Shown here piece by piece: positions 38,139 to 48,537 of a stretch of 64,000 nucleotides of DNA. How positions within the stretch are numbered: the first letter of the stretch is position 1; each line of letters starts with the position of its first letter. The DNA comes from Paracoccus benzoatiresistens (GTDB lineage: Bacteria > Pseudomonadota > Alphaproteobacteria > Rhodobacterales > Rhodobacteraceae): NCBI RefSeq assembly GCF_026913015.1, contig NZ_JAPTYD010000005.1:101756-165755 (forward strand), given 5' to 3'. The notes beneath the pieces were generated by a model. That model did no database searches and had not been told where the DNA came from. It worked only from the letters and a program-made list of their open reading frames with translations. The position numbers and the translations under genes are program-made.

Positions 38139-40403
38139 ATGGCAGGCGCCGTGTCAGGGCTGGGCTGGGACAGGCTCGCAAAGGTCAAGCTGCCGCGTCG
38201 CTGGCGCGGTGCAATGACTGCTGGAGTGTTGATCGCCGGCATCCTGCTGGCGGGCGCCACGATGACCGTTCTCGGCCCGCTGGCGCAGGGCGCCGAAAGC
38301 CGGATGCTGCGGCTGATCCTGCTTCTGGATCTGGCATATCTGATCGTGCTGATCGGGATCATCGTGCTGCGCATGGCCCGGCTGATCACCGCCCGGCGCA
38401 AGACCGCCGCCGGATCGCGGCTGCACGCGCGGCTGGTGCTGATCTTTGCCGGTCTGGCCCTCGTGCCCACGGTGCTGGTCGCGCTGTTTGCGGGCTTCCT
38501 GGTCAATATCGGACTTGAAGGCTGGTTCTCTGGCCGGGTGCAGCAGGTGGTCACGACCTCTCAGGCGGCTGCCGAAGCCTATCAGGAGGAGCACCGCCGC
38601 GACCTGACCGAGGATGCGAAGGCCCTGGCCGGCGTGCTGACCCAGGCCGGGCGGGCCAATCCGCTGATCGACGACGGCGAATTGCGGCTGCTGCTGGGGC
38701 AGGGTCAGGCGATGATCCAGCGCGGCCTGCGCGAGGCCTATGTCATCAACGGCAATGGCGAAATCCGCGCCCGAGGCGAACGGTCCTACCTGTTCTGGTA
38801 CGAGGCCCCGGAAAGCAGCGACCTAGACCGCGCGCAGACCGAAGGCGTGGTGCTGATCGAAGATTGGCAGAACAACGAATTCCGCGCCCTGGTTGCCCTG
38901 CCGCCGCTGGCCGACCGCTATCTGTATGTGACGCGCGACGTGGACGGCGACCTGCTGGGCCTGGTGGACGACACCCGCGCGACCGTCGGCAGCTATCGCC
39001 AACTGGAACAGACACGCAGCCAGGTGCTGTTCGAATTCTCGCTGGTCTATCTGGCATTCGCGCTGCTTCTGGTCGCGGCTGCGGTGTTGCTGGGGCTTTG
39101 GTTCGCATCGCGCCTGTCGCGGCCCATCGGGCTTCTTGCCCAGGCCAGCGAGCAGGTGGGCCACGGCAACCTGGACATTCAGGTGCCCGAGCCGGATACC
39201 GGCGACGAGATCCAGACGCTGGGCCAGTCCTTCAACCGCATGACCCGCCAGCTGAAGGCGCAGCGCGAGGAGTTGATCGACAGCTATCGTGTCAGCGACG
39301 AACAGCGGCGGCTGTTCGACAACGTGCTGTCCTCCGTCACCTCTGGCGTGATCGGCCTTGATGCGGCGGGCGAGATCGACTTTGTCAACCGTTCCGCAAG
39401 CCGCCTGCTGGGGCTGGATCCTAAGCGTGACATCGACGCGCTGCTGTCCGAGGCGGTGCCCGAATTCGCGCCCCTGTTCGACCGCCTGTCGGCATCGGTG
39501 GCCGAGACCGTCCAGGACGAGGTCCGGCTGATGCGCGAAGGCCGGGTCGAAAGCCTGCTGGTGCGCATGGCGGTCCGGCGCGGCACCGATGGTGGGCTGG
39601 AGGGCTATGTCGTGGCCTTCGACGATGTGACCGAGCTTGTGACCGCGCAGCGCATGGCAGCCTGGGGCGACGTTGCCCGGCGCGTCGCGCACGAGATCAA
39701 GAACCCGCTGACCCCCATCCAGCTGTCGGCCGAACGCCTGCGCCGCAAGTTCGGCAAGCTGGCCAGTCCCGAGGACAAGGCATCCCTGGACCAGTATACC
39801 GACGTCATCATCCGCCAGACGGGCGACCTGCGCCGGATCGTGGACGAGTTCAGCCGATTCGCCCGGATGCCCGAACCCGACCGCGCCGAGATCGACCTGG
39901 CCGCCCTGTTGAAGGAAGTCGCGCTGCTGCAGCAGGATGCGCTGAAGGGGGCCCTTTCGACGCAGATCCCGGACCAGCCGGTGATCGTGGACTGCGACGG
40001 CGGGATGCTGCGGCAGGCCTTCACAAACTTGTTGAAGAATGCGGGAGAGGCCGTTGAGGAAAAGGCGGAAAATCCTCCGGAAGACTGGTCTCCCCACATC
40101 GGCGTCCTGATGCAGGCCGATCATGATGCCGTCACGATCCGCATCACCGACAACGGCCCGGGATTGCCCGCCGACCGGTCGCGTTTGTTCGAGCCTTACG
40201 TGACCATGAAGGCCAGCGGCACTGGCCTTGGCCTGCCCATCGTCAAGAAGATCGTCGAGGAACACGGCGGCAGTCTTTCCCTTTCGGACAGGCCCGACGG
40301 GCAGGGGGCCATGGCCGAGATACGCCTTCCGCGGGAACGCCATCCCGTCCGGGGCGCGCAGCGTAAAACCAAAACAAAAGAAGATGAGGCAGCACCGATA
40401 TGA
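38139..40403 (+). CDS. ntrY: Membrane sensor histidine kinase NtrY
   Basis: About 754 residues; a GTG three codons upstream is an alternative start. Two N-terminal hydrophobic hairpins plus a further pair (around residues 290-320) frame a periplasmic domain. Then come HAMP (ASRLSRPIGLLAQASEQVG), PAS (VTSGVIGLDAAGEID), H-box RRVAHEIKNPLTPIQLSAERL, N box LLKNAGEAVEE, DNGPGLP and GTGLGLPIVKK. With NtrX it senses redox or nitrogen state. The stop overlaps the ntrX ATG. Confidence 0.95.
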   Translation: MAGAVSGLGWDRLAKVKLPRRWRGAMTAGVLIAGILLAGATMTVLGPLAQGAESRMLRLILLLDLAYLIVLIGIIVLRMARLITARRKTAAGSRLHARLVLIFAGLALVPTVLVALFAGFLVNIGLEGWFSGRVQQVVTTSQAAAEAYQEEHRRDLTEDAKALAGVLTQAGRANPLIDDGELRLLLGQGQAMIQRGLREAYVINGNGEIRARGERSYLFWYEAPESSDLDRAQTEGVVLIEDWQNNEFRALVALPPLADRYLYVTRDVDGDLLGLVDDTRATVGSYRQLEQTRSQVLFEFSLVYLAFALLLVAAAVLLGLWFASRLSRPIGLLAQASEQVGHGNLDIQVPEPDTGDEIQTLGQSFNRMTRQLKAQREELIDSYRVSDEQRRLFDNVLSSVTSGVIGLDAAGEIDFVNRSASRLLGLDPKRDIDALLSEAVPEFAPLFDRLSASVAETVQDEVRLMREGRVESLLVRMAVRRGTDGGLEGYVVAFDDVTELVTAQRMAAWGDVARRVAHEIKNPLTPIQLSAERLRRKFGKLASPEDKASLDQYTDVIIRQTGDLRRIVDEFSRFARMPEPDRAEIDLAALLKEVALLQQDALKGALSTQIPDQPVIVDCDGGMLRQAFTNLLKNAGEAVEEKAENPPEDWSPHIGVLMQADHDAVTIRITDNGPGLPADRSRLFEPYVTMKASGTGLGLPIVKKIVEEHGGSLSLSDRPDGQGAMAEIRLPRERHPVRGAQRKTKTKEDEAAPI

Positions 40404-41791
40404 GCGATATCCTGATCGTTGACGACGAGCGTGATATCCGCGAACTGGTCGCGGATATCTTGAAGGATGAGGGGTTCGAGACGCGCCTCGCCGCGAACTC
40501 GGACGAGGCGCTGGCGGCCCTGAACGACCGCCAGCCCGCGCTGATGGTCCTGGACATCTGGCTGAAGGACAGCCGGATGGACGGGATCGACATCCTGAAG
40601 CAGGTCAAGCGCAACAACCCCGACGTGCCCGTGATCATCATCTCGGGGCACGGAAATATCGAGATCGCGGTCGCGGCGATCAAGCAGGGCGCCTACGACT
40701 TCATCGAAAAGCCCTTCAACATCGACCAGCTGATGGTGGTGGTGAACCGGGCAATGGAAACCAGCCGCCTGCGCCGGGAAAACAGCACCCTGCGGCGCGG
40801 CGGGGATCGGGCGACCGAAATGCTGGGCCATTCGGTGGCCTTCAAGCGGTTGCGCGATGCGCTGGACAAGGTGGCGAAATCGAACGGCCGCGTGATGCTG
40901 TCCGGAGAGCCGGGCACCGGAAAGGAAATGGCCGCGCGCTATATCCACGCCCACAGCCCGCGCGGCAGCGCGCCCTTTGTCACCGTCCCTTGCGCCACCA
41001 TCGAGCCCGAGCGGATGGAGGAGGTGCTGTTCGGCCGCGAGACCCCCGAGCGTGGGATCGAGCCGGGCCTGCTGGAACAGGCCCACGGCGGCGTCATCTA
41101 TTTCGACGAAGTGGGCGACATGCCCTTGGGAACGCAGCCGAAAATCCTTCGGGTCCTGACCGAGCAGCAGTTCGTGCGGGCCGGGGGCGCGGACCGCGTC
41201 CGGGTCGACTTGCGGGTGATTTCATCGACCAACCGCGACCTGCCCGCGGAAATCGCGGCGGGCCGGTTCCGGCAGGAGCTTTATGATCGGCTGAACGTCG
41301 TGCCGGTAGCCGTGCCCTCGCTGATCGAACGGCGTGACGACATCGCCCTGCTGGCGCGCCACTTCATCGACCAGTTCCACAAGACCCAGGGGTTGCCGCC
41401 CCGCGACCTGCCCGAGGAAACGGTCGCCGCCCTGCAGTCCATGCGCTGGCCCGGCAACATCCGCCAGTTGCGCAACGTGATCGAACGGGTGCTGATCCTG
41501 GCCGAGGAAAGCGGCCCCATCCAACCCGCCGAACTGGAGCCGCAGGGCGCCACCCCCGACAACAGCGACGCCCTCAGCCTTGGCCCGCAGATCACCGCCA
41601 TGGCCCTGCGCGAGGCGCGCGAGATGTTCGAGCGCGAATACCTGGTCGCCCAGATCAACCGCTTCGGCGGCAATATCAGCCGCACGGCGCAATTCGTGGG
41701 GATGGAGCGCAGCGCGCTGCATCGCAAGCTGAAATCCCTTGGTGTCGTTGGCGGGATGCGCCCCGAGGACGAGCTGCTGATGGGCAAGTAA
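40400..41791 (+). CDS. ntrX: Response regulator NtrX without GAFTGA loop
   Basis: 463 residues. Receiver Asp52 (MVLDIWLKD) and Lys104. The AAA+ domain has Walker A GEPGTGKE (169-176) and an intact Walker B VIYFDEVGDM, but the loop after LFG reads RETPERGIEPGLLE instead of the GAFTGA segment that contacts sigma-54. The R-finger region and a Fis-type HTH (GNISRTAQFVGMERSALHRKL) are present. It is therefore unlikely to open sigma-54 promoters and more likely acts as a dimer-switch DNA binder. Coupled to ntrY by ATGA. Confidence 0.94.
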   Translation: MSDILIVDDERDIRELVADILKDEGFETRLAANSDEALAALNDRQPALMVLDIWLKDSRMDGIDILKQVKRNNPDVPVIIISGHGNIEIAVAAIKQGAYDFIEKPFNIDQLMVVVNRAMETSRLRRENSTLRRGGDRATEMLGHSVAFKRLRDALDKVAKSNGRVMLSGEPGTGKEMAARYIHAHSPRGSAPFVTVPCATIEPERMEEVLFGRETPERGIEPGLLEQAHGGVIYFDEVGDMPLGTQPKILRVLTEQQFVRAGGADRVRVDLRVISSTNRDLPAEIAAGRFRQELYDRLNVVPVAVPSLIERRDDIALLARHFIDQFHKTQGLPPRDLPEETVAALQSMRWPGNIRQLRNVIERVLILAEESGPIQPAELEPQGATPDNSDALSLGPQITAMALREAREMFEREYLVAQINRFGGNISRTAQFVGMERSALHRKLKSLGVVGGMRPEDELLMGK

Positions 41792-42179
41792 GGCGCCGAT
41801 CCGTGACCGGCGGCCTGCCCTTGGCAGGCGCCGGTCACGACCCGCGTCCTGGCACGGCGGGGAAGGCTGTCGGGGCAACAGCCATGCTTCTTGCCGAAGT
41901 GCGGGGCTGCAGACGGACCCCGGCATTCCGGCATCGGCATGATCCCTCCTTCATGTCGGATCTGCGACGCGGGTGGCATCACACAGAAGGCACCTTGGCC
42001 CGGCATGTTGCCGTAAGGTCAATTTACCACTTTTTTCGTATTGTCATCTACTATCCGCAACGACGGGTTGAACGCGGCGGTTTACCGCCGCCCGCGGCGT
42101 TGCGCGTGACGGTTGCGCCCCGCGAACCGGCGGCATAGGCAAGGCGTTACGCGGGCAGCGCCGGGAGCAGGGGGAGGCC
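41792..42179. other. 388-base intergenic region between ntrX and trkA
   Basis: It holds a long hairpin near the left end (41802-41839) and an AT-richer stretch (about 42018-42058, containing TTTACCACTTTTTTCGTATTG) that looks like a promoter area for trkA. GGGAGCAGGGGGAGG lies just ahead of the trkA ATG. A 111-codon open frame crossing the region has no recognisable product and I do not call it. Confidence 0.6.
41802..41839 (+). terminator. Long hairpin after ntrX
   Basis: CGTGACCGGCG (41802-41812) pairs with CGCCGGTCACG (41829-41839); inside it CCTGCC pairs with GGCAGG around a CTT loop, with one bulged G. This is a 17-bp stem without T-run, well placed to end the ntr operon. Confidence 0.6.
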
Positions 42180-43556
42180 ATGAAGATCATCATCTGCGGC
42201 GCGGGCCAGGTCGGCTGGCAGATCGCCCGCCACCTGTCTGGCGAACGCAACGATGTCACGGTCATCGACAACAATGCTGAACTGATTCGCCGTGCGACCG
42301 ATGCCCTGGACGTGCAGGGCGTGACCGGGTTTGCCAGCCATCCCGACGTGCTGGACAGCGCGGGCGCGCGCGATGCCGACCTGATCATCGCCGCGACCCA
42401 TTCGGACGAGGTGAACATGGTCACCTGCCAGGTCGCCCATTCGGTCTTCCAGGTGCCGCGCAAGATCGCCCGGCTGCGCAGCAGCGCCTATCTGGATGCG
42501 ATCTATTCGGATCTTTACACCACGTCCCACCTGCCCATCGACGTGGTCATCAGCCCGGAACGGGAAGTCGCCAAGGCGGCCCTGCAACGGCTGTCCGCGC
42601 CCTCGACCTTTGACGTGGAAACCTTCATGGACGGCAAGGTCCAGTTGCTGGGCATCGTGCTGGAGGATGACTGCCCCGCGCTGAACACGCCCCTGCGACA
42701 GTTGAGCGCTCTCTTCTCCAGCCTGCGCGCCATTGTCGTGGGCGTGCGGCGGCAGTCGCGGCTGTTCGCGCCGGAACCGGGCGACCAGCTTTTCGCGCGC
42801 GACCAGATCTATGTCTTCAGCCATCGCGAGGATATCGGGCGCACGCTGGAGATCTTCGGGAAGCCGCCGTTGAAGCAGGAACGGATCGCCATCGTCGGGG
42901 CGGGCAATGTGGGTCTTGCCGTGGCGCAGGCCTTGGAAGCGCGGCCTGACCGCGTCCGCACCAAGCTGATCGAACGCGACCGCAGCCGCGCCGAATTTGC
43001 CGCCGACCGGCTGGAGCGGACCATCGTGCTGAACGGCGACGGCCTGTCAGCCGAACTGCTGGACGAGGCCGCCGTCCCTTCGGCCGACGCGTTCCTGGCC
43101 GTGACGGATGACGACAAGACCAATCTCCTCGCATCGGTGCGCGCCAAGCAGGCGGGGGCCAAGCTTGCCATCGCGCTGATCAACGATCCGACAATGGTGC
43201 CATTGATGGAGGTGCTGGACATCGACGCCTACATCAACCCGCGCGCCACCACCGTGTCCACCATCCTGCGCCATATCCGCCACGGCCGGGTGCGCGACAT
43301 CTATTCGATCGGCGACGCCGAGGCCGAGGTGATCGAGGCGCAGGCCCTGTCCACGTCCCCGATTTCGGGCCGCGCGATCCGCGACATCGAATTTCCCGAA
43401 GGCGTGCTGATCGGTGCCGTGCAGAAGGGCGACCGCATCGTGAAACCCGCTCCGGACACAAGGATAGACGAGGGCGACGTGGTCCTGATCTTTGCCCTGT
43501 CCAAGGACGTGCCAGAAGTCGAGCGCCTGTTGCAGGTCTCGATCGACTTCTTCTGA
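42180..43556 (+). CDS. trkA: Trk system potassium uptake protein TrkA
   Basis: 458 residues: two RCK units, each a Rossmann NAD-binding domain (MKIIICGAGQVGWQIARHL and RIAIVGAGNVGLAVAQAL at about 240) followed by a TrkA-C domain. It is the cytoplasmic gating ring of the TrkH channel. The gene order ntrX-trkA-trkH-hfq-hflX is typical of Rhodobacterales. trkH starts 6 bases after its stop. Confidence 0.96.
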   Translation: MKIIICGAGQVGWQIARHLSGERNDVTVIDNNAELIRRATDALDVQGVTGFASHPDVLDSAGARDADLIIAATHSDEVNMVTCQVAHSVFQVPRKIARLRSSAYLDAIYSDLYTTSHLPIDVVISPEREVAKAALQRLSAPSTFDVETFMDGKVQLLGIVLEDDCPALNTPLRQLSALFSSLRAIVVGVRRQSRLFAPEPGDQLFARDQIYVFSHREDIGRTLEIFGKPPLKQERIAIVGAGNVGLAVAQALEARPDRVRTKLIERDRSRAEFAADRLERTIVLNGDGLSAELLDEAAVPSADAFLAVTDDDKTNLLASVRAKQAGAKLAIALINDPTMVPLMEVLDIDAYINPRATTVSTILRHIRHGRVRDIYSIGDAEAEVIEAQALSTSPISGRAIRDIEFPEGVLIGAVQKGDRIVKPAPDTRIDEGDVVLIFALSKDVPEVERLLQVSIDFF

Positions 43557-43562
43557 CGCGCC

Positions 43563-45191
43563 ATGGCCGTCCTTCTGCGCTTGCCCCTGTTCGTCCTGCT
43601 GGCCGCAATGACCGGGCTGTCGATGATGCTGCCTGCGGCCTATGCCTCGGTCAGCGATCAGGAGGAACTGGCGCGCAACTTCTTTTACTGGGGGCTTCTG
43701 GTGCTGGTGGGGGCGGCGCTGGTCGGCCTTGCCACCGGGGCCAACCCGCGTCCGCCGCGCCCGCGCGACACGTTGCTGGCAATGCTGGCGGTTTACGGGG
43801 GGATGCCGCTGGTCATGGCGCTGCCCTTTGCCGAAAGCATGCCCGACACCGGCCTGTTCAACGCCTGGTGGGAAATGACCTCGTCGCTGACCACGACCGG
43901 AGCCTCGCTTTATTCCGCTGATCTGCTGCCGGCGCCGCTGCATCTGTGGCGGTCCATGGTGGGCTGGATGGGCGGGTTGTTCATCCTGGTCGCCGCGACG
44001 GCCATCCTGGCCCCCCTTCATATCGGCGGGTTCGAGATCATGGCCCGTCCCTATGGACGGCGCGAATATCTGGAGCGGCTGCCCCGATCCGCCGATCCGC
44101 TGGACAGGAACCCGCATCTGTCCTCGCCTTCCTACCGGACGGCGCTGGCCCATCCTCATCATCGCCTGGCGCGGTCGGCGGCGATGGTCTTTCCGGTCTA
44201 TGCGGGGCTGACGCTCGCCCTGTGGCTCATCCTGCTGTTGCTGGGCGATCCGGGGCTGGTGGCGCTGTGTCGGTCCATGGGCACGCTGTCCACCAGCGGC
44301 ATATCTCCGGTCCTCGGCCCGTCGGGCGCAGGGTCGGGTCTGGCCGGAGAGGTTGCGGTCTTCCTGTTCCTGATCCCTGCGCTGTCGCGCCGCTTCTGGC
44401 CCGGCGGCGAGCAGTTGCGCGCCAGCGACAGGCTGATCGACGACCCGGAACTGAAGCTGGCGGCAGGGCTGGTCGCGCTGGTCGCCCTGTCCCTGTTCGC
44501 GCGCCACTTCCTGGGCGCCATCGAGGCCGAGCAGGCGCCCGAAGGATCGCTGAAACTGTTGCACGACCTGCGCAACGGCCTGGCTGCCTTCTGGGGCGGG
44601 CTGTTCAGCGGGCTCAGCTACCTGACGACGACCGGCTGGACGTCGATCGACTGGCAGGGCGCGCGGGCCTGGTCGGGCCTGACGTCGCCCGGACTGATCC
44701 TGGCGGGGCTTGCGATGATGGGGGGCGGGGTCGCGACCACGGCGGGTGGCGTCAAGCTGTTGCGCGTCTATGCCCTGGCCCGCCACGGCCAGCGGGAAAT
44801 GGAACGGATCGTCCATGCGAACTCGGTCGCGGGCGGGGGCCAGATCGCCCGCAGGCTGCGGCGCGAGGGAGCCTACCTGGCCTTCATCTTCTTCATGCTG
44901 TTCGCGACCTCCATCGCCGTGGTGGTTGCGCTTGTCTCGATCCAGCGGATCGAGATCGAAACGGCGACGATCCTTTCCATCGCCGCGCTGACCAATACCG
45001 GCCCCCTGGCTGCCGCCATCCCGCTGACGCCCGCCTTCGAAGGCACCGCCGGCATCGCCTCGGCCCCTTGGGAAGGGTGGTCGGGCCTGCCGGTCTTCAC
45101 CAAGACGATCCTGGCGGGCGCGATGATCGTGGGGCGGGTCGAGACGCTGGCGGTTCTTGCGCTGTTTTCGCCACAGTTCTGGCGCCGCTGA
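43563..45191 (+). CDS. trkH: Trk potassium uptake channel TrkH
   Basis: 542 residues, membrane-integral. The four selectivity-filter repeats can be seen: SLTTTGASLY, TLSTSGISPV, LTTTGWTSID and ALTNTGPLAA, each with its filter Gly. It forms the K+ pore gated by TrkA. Ends 93 bases before hfq. Confidence 0.95.
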   Translation: MAVLLRLPLFVLLAAMTGLSMMLPAAYASVSDQEELARNFFYWGLLVLVGAALVGLATGANPRPPRPRDTLLAMLAVYGGMPLVMALPFAESMPDTGLFNAWWEMTSSLTTTGASLYSADLLPAPLHLWRSMVGWMGGLFILVAATAILAPLHIGGFEIMARPYGRREYLERLPRSADPLDRNPHLSSPSYRTALAHPHHRLARSAAMVFPVYAGLTLALWLILLLLGDPGLVALCRSMGTLSTSGISPVLGPSGAGSGLAGEVAVFLFLIPALSRRFWPGGEQLRASDRLIDDPELKLAAGLVALVALSLFARHFLGAIEAEQAPEGSLKLLHDLRNGLAAFWGGLFSGLSYLTTTGWTSIDWQGARAWSGLTSPGLILAGLAMMGGGVATTAGGVKLLRVYALARHGQREMERIVHANSVAGGGQIARRLRREGAYLAFIFFMLFATSIAVVVALVSIQRIEIETATILSIAALTNTGPLAAAIPLTPAFEGTAGIASAPWEGWSGLPVFTKTILAGAMIVGRVETLAVLALFSPQFWRR

Positions 45192-45284
45192 TCGCCCTGT
45201 TCCGCCGGGGCGCGACATGCTTGCAAGGGGTGCATCAACCGCTTAGATGTTAATCCGACCGGGACAGTAAAAAACGGAAAAACA

Positions 45285-45518
45285 ATGGCTGGCGACAAGC
45301 AGAACCTGCAGGACGCGTTCCTCAATCACGTCCGCAAGGCAAAGGTGCCTGTCACGATCTTCCTGATCAACGGCGTCAAGCTGCAAGGCGTCATTACCTG
45401 GTTCGACAATTTCTGCGTTCTTCTGCGCCGCGATGGCCAATCCCAGCTGGTCTACAAGCACGCCATCAGCACGATCATGCCGGGTCAGCCCATTTCGCTG
45501 TACGAAGGCGAGGACTGA
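45285..45518 (+). CDS. hfq: RNA chaperone Hfq
   Basis: 77 residues. Sm1 ([23 protein letters not shown]) and Sm2 ([13 protein letters not shown], with the YKHA proximal-face motif) are intact; the N-terminal [13 protein letters not shown] helix is typical. The C-terminal tail is short, as in other alphaproteobacteria. It pairs small RNAs with mRNAs. Its TGA is directly followed by the hflX start. Confidence 0.97.
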   Translation: MAGDKQNLQDAFLNHVRKAKVPVTIFLINGVKLQGVITWFDNFCVLLRRDGQSQLVYKHAISTIMPGQPISLYEGED

Positions 45519-46847
45519 TTGGCCGAACCCACCGAAACTGAGGCGAAACCGACCCGCGCCTATGTGATCCACCCCGATCTGGCGACCGGCCGGACGCAGC
45601 GGCGCGAACCCGAACATGCCTTGGCCGAGGCCGTGGCCTTGGCCCATGCCCTGCCGGGGATCGAGATTGTCGGCGACGAGATCGCGCGCCTGCGCAAGCC
45701 TGATCCGGGCCGCCTGTTCGGCAAGGGCAAGCTGGCCGAGATCGGGCACCGGCTTGAAGCGGCCGAGGTCGAACTGGTGCTGGTCGACGGCCCTGTCAGC
45801 CCCGTTCAGCAGCGCAATCTGGAAAAGGACTGGGGCGTCAAGCTTCTGGACCGGACCGGGCTGATCCTGGAAATCTTCGCCGATCGGGCGCGCACGCGAG
45901 AAGGCGTGTTGCAGGTCGAACTGGCCGCGCTGTCCTATCAGCGCACCCGGCTGGTCCGCGCCTGGACCCACCTGGAGCGCCAGCGCGGCGGCCTAGGTTT
46001 CGTGGGTGGCCCCGGCGAGACGCAGATCGAGGCGGATCGCCGCGCCATCGACGAGCAGATGACCCGCCTGCGCCGCCAATTGGACCGCGTGGTCAAGACG
46101 CGCACCCTGCACCGCGCCGCGCGGGCCAAGGTGCCTTACCCCATCGTCGCGCTTGTGGGCTATACCAACGCCGGCAAGTCCACGCTGTTCAACCGCCTGA
46201 CCGGGGCCGAGGTTCTGGCCAAGGACATGCTGTTCGCCACCCTTGATCCGACCATGCGCGGCATCCGCCTGCCGGGGCCGGGCGGCGGGGCGGGGCGCAA
46301 GATCATCCTGTCCGACACCGTGGGCTTCATCAGCGACCTGCCGACCGAACTGGTCGCCGCCTTCCGCGCCACCCTGGAGGAGGTGCTCGAGGCCGACCTG
46401 ATCCTGCATGTCCGCGACATCAGCCACCCCGAGACCGAGGAACAGGCGGCCGACGTGGCCGAGATCCTGGAATCTCTGGGCGTGGATGAGGATGTCGCGC
46501 TGCTCGAGGTCTGGAACAAGATCGACGCGTTGTCGGGCGAAACGCGCGACGCCCTGCGCCGGACCGATGCCCGCACCGAAGGCGTGCAGGCCGTCAGCGC
46601 GCTGACCGGCGAGGGTCTGGACGACCTGATCGCCGCCGTCGACGCGCATCTGTCGGAGGCTTTAGACGAGCCGCGCATGCCGGACGTCGTGACGCTGCCG
46701 TTCTCCGACGGCCGCCGCCGTGCCTGGCTGCACGAGGCGGGCGTCGTTGAACGCGAGGAAAGCGGCGAGAATGGCCTGACATTGCAGGTCAGCTGGACCG
46801 AACGGCAGAAGGCCGGGTTCGAGGCATTGGACTCACCGGACGAGTAG
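45519..46847 (+). CDS. hflX: GTPase HflX
   Basis: 442 residues from a TTG start placed immediately after the hfq stop. N-terminal HflX domain (AVELVLVDGPVSPVQQRNLEK), coiled linker with GGPGETQIEADRR, then G domain: G1 GYTNAGKST, G3 DTVGF, G4 NKID. Ribosome-splitting GTPase active under heat or stress. Downstream it converges on ung with a 29-base gap. Confidence 0.95.
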   Translation: MAEPTETEAKPTRAYVIHPDLATGRTQRREPEHALAEAVALAHALPGIEIVGDEIARLRKPDPGRLFGKGKLAEIGHRLEAAEVELVLVDGPVSPVQQRNLEKDWGVKLLDRTGLILEIFADRARTREGVLQVELAALSYQRTRLVRAWTHLERQRGGLGFVGGPGETQIEADRRAIDEQMTRLRRQLDRVVKTRTLHRAARAKVPYPIVALVGYTNAGKSTLFNRLTGAEVLAKDMLFATLDPTMRGIRLPGPGGGAGRKIILSDTVGFISDLPTELVAAFRATLEEVLEADLILHVRDISHPETEEQAADVAEILESLGVDEDVALLEVWNKIDALSGETRDALRRTDARTEGVQAVSALTGEGLDDLIAAVDAHLSEALDEPRMPDVVTLPFSDGRRRAWLHEAGVVEREESGENGLTLQVSWTERQKAGFEALDSPDE

Positions 46848-46876
46848 GGTGAGGTTTCATCCCACCATGATCCCGG

Positions 46877-47515
46877 CTACGCCGCCCAATCCACCGGCTC
46901 TCGTCCCTGCTCTCTCAACCAGTCGTTGATCCGTGAAAACGGCTTGCTGCCGAAAAACCCGCGCCGCGCCGACAGGGGCGAGGGGTGGGCGGTCGCGATC
47001 ACCAGATCCTGCGGGCGAGGCAGGCCCTTCACCGCCTTCTGGGCATGGCTGCCCCACAACAAGAAGGCCAGCGGCCCGTGCTTCTGCGCCTCGGCAACCG
47101 CGTCACGCGCCAGACGGTCCCAGCCCCATGACGCGTGCCGCCCCGCATCGCCGGGGGGCACCGACAGCGAGGTGTTCAGAAGCAGAACCCCTTGATGGGC
47201 CCAGCCGGACAGGTCGCCTGTGGCAGGAACGGCGCCGATATCATCCCGCAATTCGGTGAAGATGTTCTTCAGCGACCGAGGCAGGCCAACGTCGGGCGCG
47301 ACTGAAAAGGCCAGCCCGTTCGCGTGGCCGGGCGTGGGATAGGGGTCCTGGCCCAGGATGACGGCCCGCACCCGCTCGGGCGGCGTGGCTTCCAGCGCGG
47401 CAAAGACCAGGGCCGGGCCTGGCAGCCAGTTGTCCAGGCTCTCAAGCCGGTCGCGGATTGCCGGCCAGTCCTCGCGGAAGAAGGGCAGGTCGGCCCAAGC
47501 CTTAGGCGGCTTCAT
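46877..47515 (-). CDS. ung: Uracil-DNA glycosylase (family 1)
   Basis: 212 residues. Water-activating motif [18 protein letters not shown] (catalytic Asp57) and the uracil-flipping loop [18 protein letters not shown] are intact. Removes uracil from DNA. The ATG overlaps the trpD stop (ATGA), so it sits at the end of a trpG-trpD-ung transcript, in the slot where trpC is usually found. Confidence 0.96.
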   Translation of the reverse strand: MKPPKAWADLPFFREDWPAIRDRLESLDNWLPGPALVFAALEATPPERVRAVILGQDPYPTPGHANGLAFSVAPDVGLPRSLKNIFTELRDDIGAVPATGDLSGWAHQGVLLLNTSLSVPPGDAGRHASWGWDRLARDAVAEAQKHGPLAFLLWGSHAQKAVKGLPRPQDLVIATAHPSPLSARRGFFGSKPFSRINDWLREQGREPVDWAA

Positions 47516-48537
47516 GCCTCGGGTGTCCCGGTGACCTGCGCCAGTCGGTCCAGCCGCGCCTTGGCCGCGCCGCTGTCGATGGAGTCGGCAGCCATTGCTG
47601 CCCCTTCGCGCAGGTCGGCGGCCTTGCCCGCGATCAGCAGCGCGGCGGCGGCGTTCAGCAGCACCGCGTCGCGATAGGCGCCGGTCTCGCCGCCCAGCAG
47701 GGCGCGGAAGGCGGCGGCATTCTGATGCGGCTCGCCGCCGATGATCGCCTCGAACGGGTGGCGGGGCAGGCCGGCATCCTCGGGGGTGACGATGAACTCG
47801 CTGATCTCGCCGCCCTTCAGCGCGGCAACGTGGGTTTCGCCCGCGATGCTGATTTCGTCGGTGCCATCGGCACCGTGGACCAGCCAGGCCGCGTCGCTGC
47901 CAAGATCGCGCAGAACCTCGGCCATTGGGCGGATCCAGTCGGCACTGAAGGCGCCGGTCAACTGACGCCGCACGGACGCCGGATTCGTGAGCGGCCCCAG
48001 CAGGTTGAAGACGGTTCTTGTTCCAAGTTCCGCGCGCGGCGGCCCCACATGGCGCATGGCGGGGTGGTGCATGGTCGCCATCATGAAGCAGATGCCTGCC
48101 TCGTTCAACGCCTGCTGCGCGACCGCCGGGCCGCCCATAACGTTGATGCCCATGGCCGTCAGCGCATCCGCCGCGCCGGATTTCGACGACAGGTTGCGGT
48201 TGCCGTGCTTGGCGACCGGCACGCCCGCGCCCGCCACCACGAAGGCCGTCGCGGTCGAGATGTTGAGCGTCCCCTTGCCATCCCCGCCGGTGCCGACGAT
48301 GTCGATGGCGCCTTCGGGAGCATTGATGCGGTTCATCCGCTTGCGCATGGCGCGGGCGGCGGCGGCGATCTCGTCCACGGTTTCGCCGCGCACGCGCAGC
48401 GCCATCAGCAATCCGCCGATCTGGGCGGGGGTCGCCGCACCGTCGAACAGGGCAGAAAAGGCGGCCTCGGCCTCGTCCAGGGTCAGGGGGCGGGTGGCTG
48501 CGATGCCGATCAGCGGGCGGATGTCGGTCACGCTCAT
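47512..48537 (-). CDS. trpD: Anthranilate phosphoribosyltransferase
   Basis: 341 residues. Second step of tryptophan synthesis. [15 protein letters not shown] is the PRPP-binding loop; [17 protein letters not shown] and [20 protein letters not shown] follow. Overlaps trpG upstream and ung downstream, each by 4 bases. Confidence 0.96.
   Translation of the reverse strand: MSVTDIRPLIGIAATRPLTLDEAEAAFSALFDGAATPAQIGGLLMALRVRGETVDEIAAAARAMRKRMNRINAPEGAIDIVGTGGDGKGTLNISTATAFVVAGAGVPVAKHGNRNLSSKSGAADALTAMGINVMGGPAVAQQALNEAGICFMMATMHHPAMRHVGPPRAELGTRTVFNLLGPLTNPASVRRQLTGAFSADWIRPMAEVLRDLGSDAAWLVHGADGTDEISIAGETHVAALKGGEISEFIVTPEDAGLPRHPFEAIIGGEPHQNAAAFRALLGGETGAYRDAVLLNAAAALLIAGKAADLREGAAMAADSIDSGAAKARLDRLAQVTGTPEA

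Noticed and set aside
41803..42138. 111-codon frame in the ntrX-trkA gap
   Set aside because: Begins inside the terminator-like hairpin, has no ribosome site and no recognisable product.
43047..45218. 723-codon minus-strand frame opposite trkA/trkH
   Set aside because: Antisense to TrkH filter motifs; composition is Arg/Gln-rich shadow.
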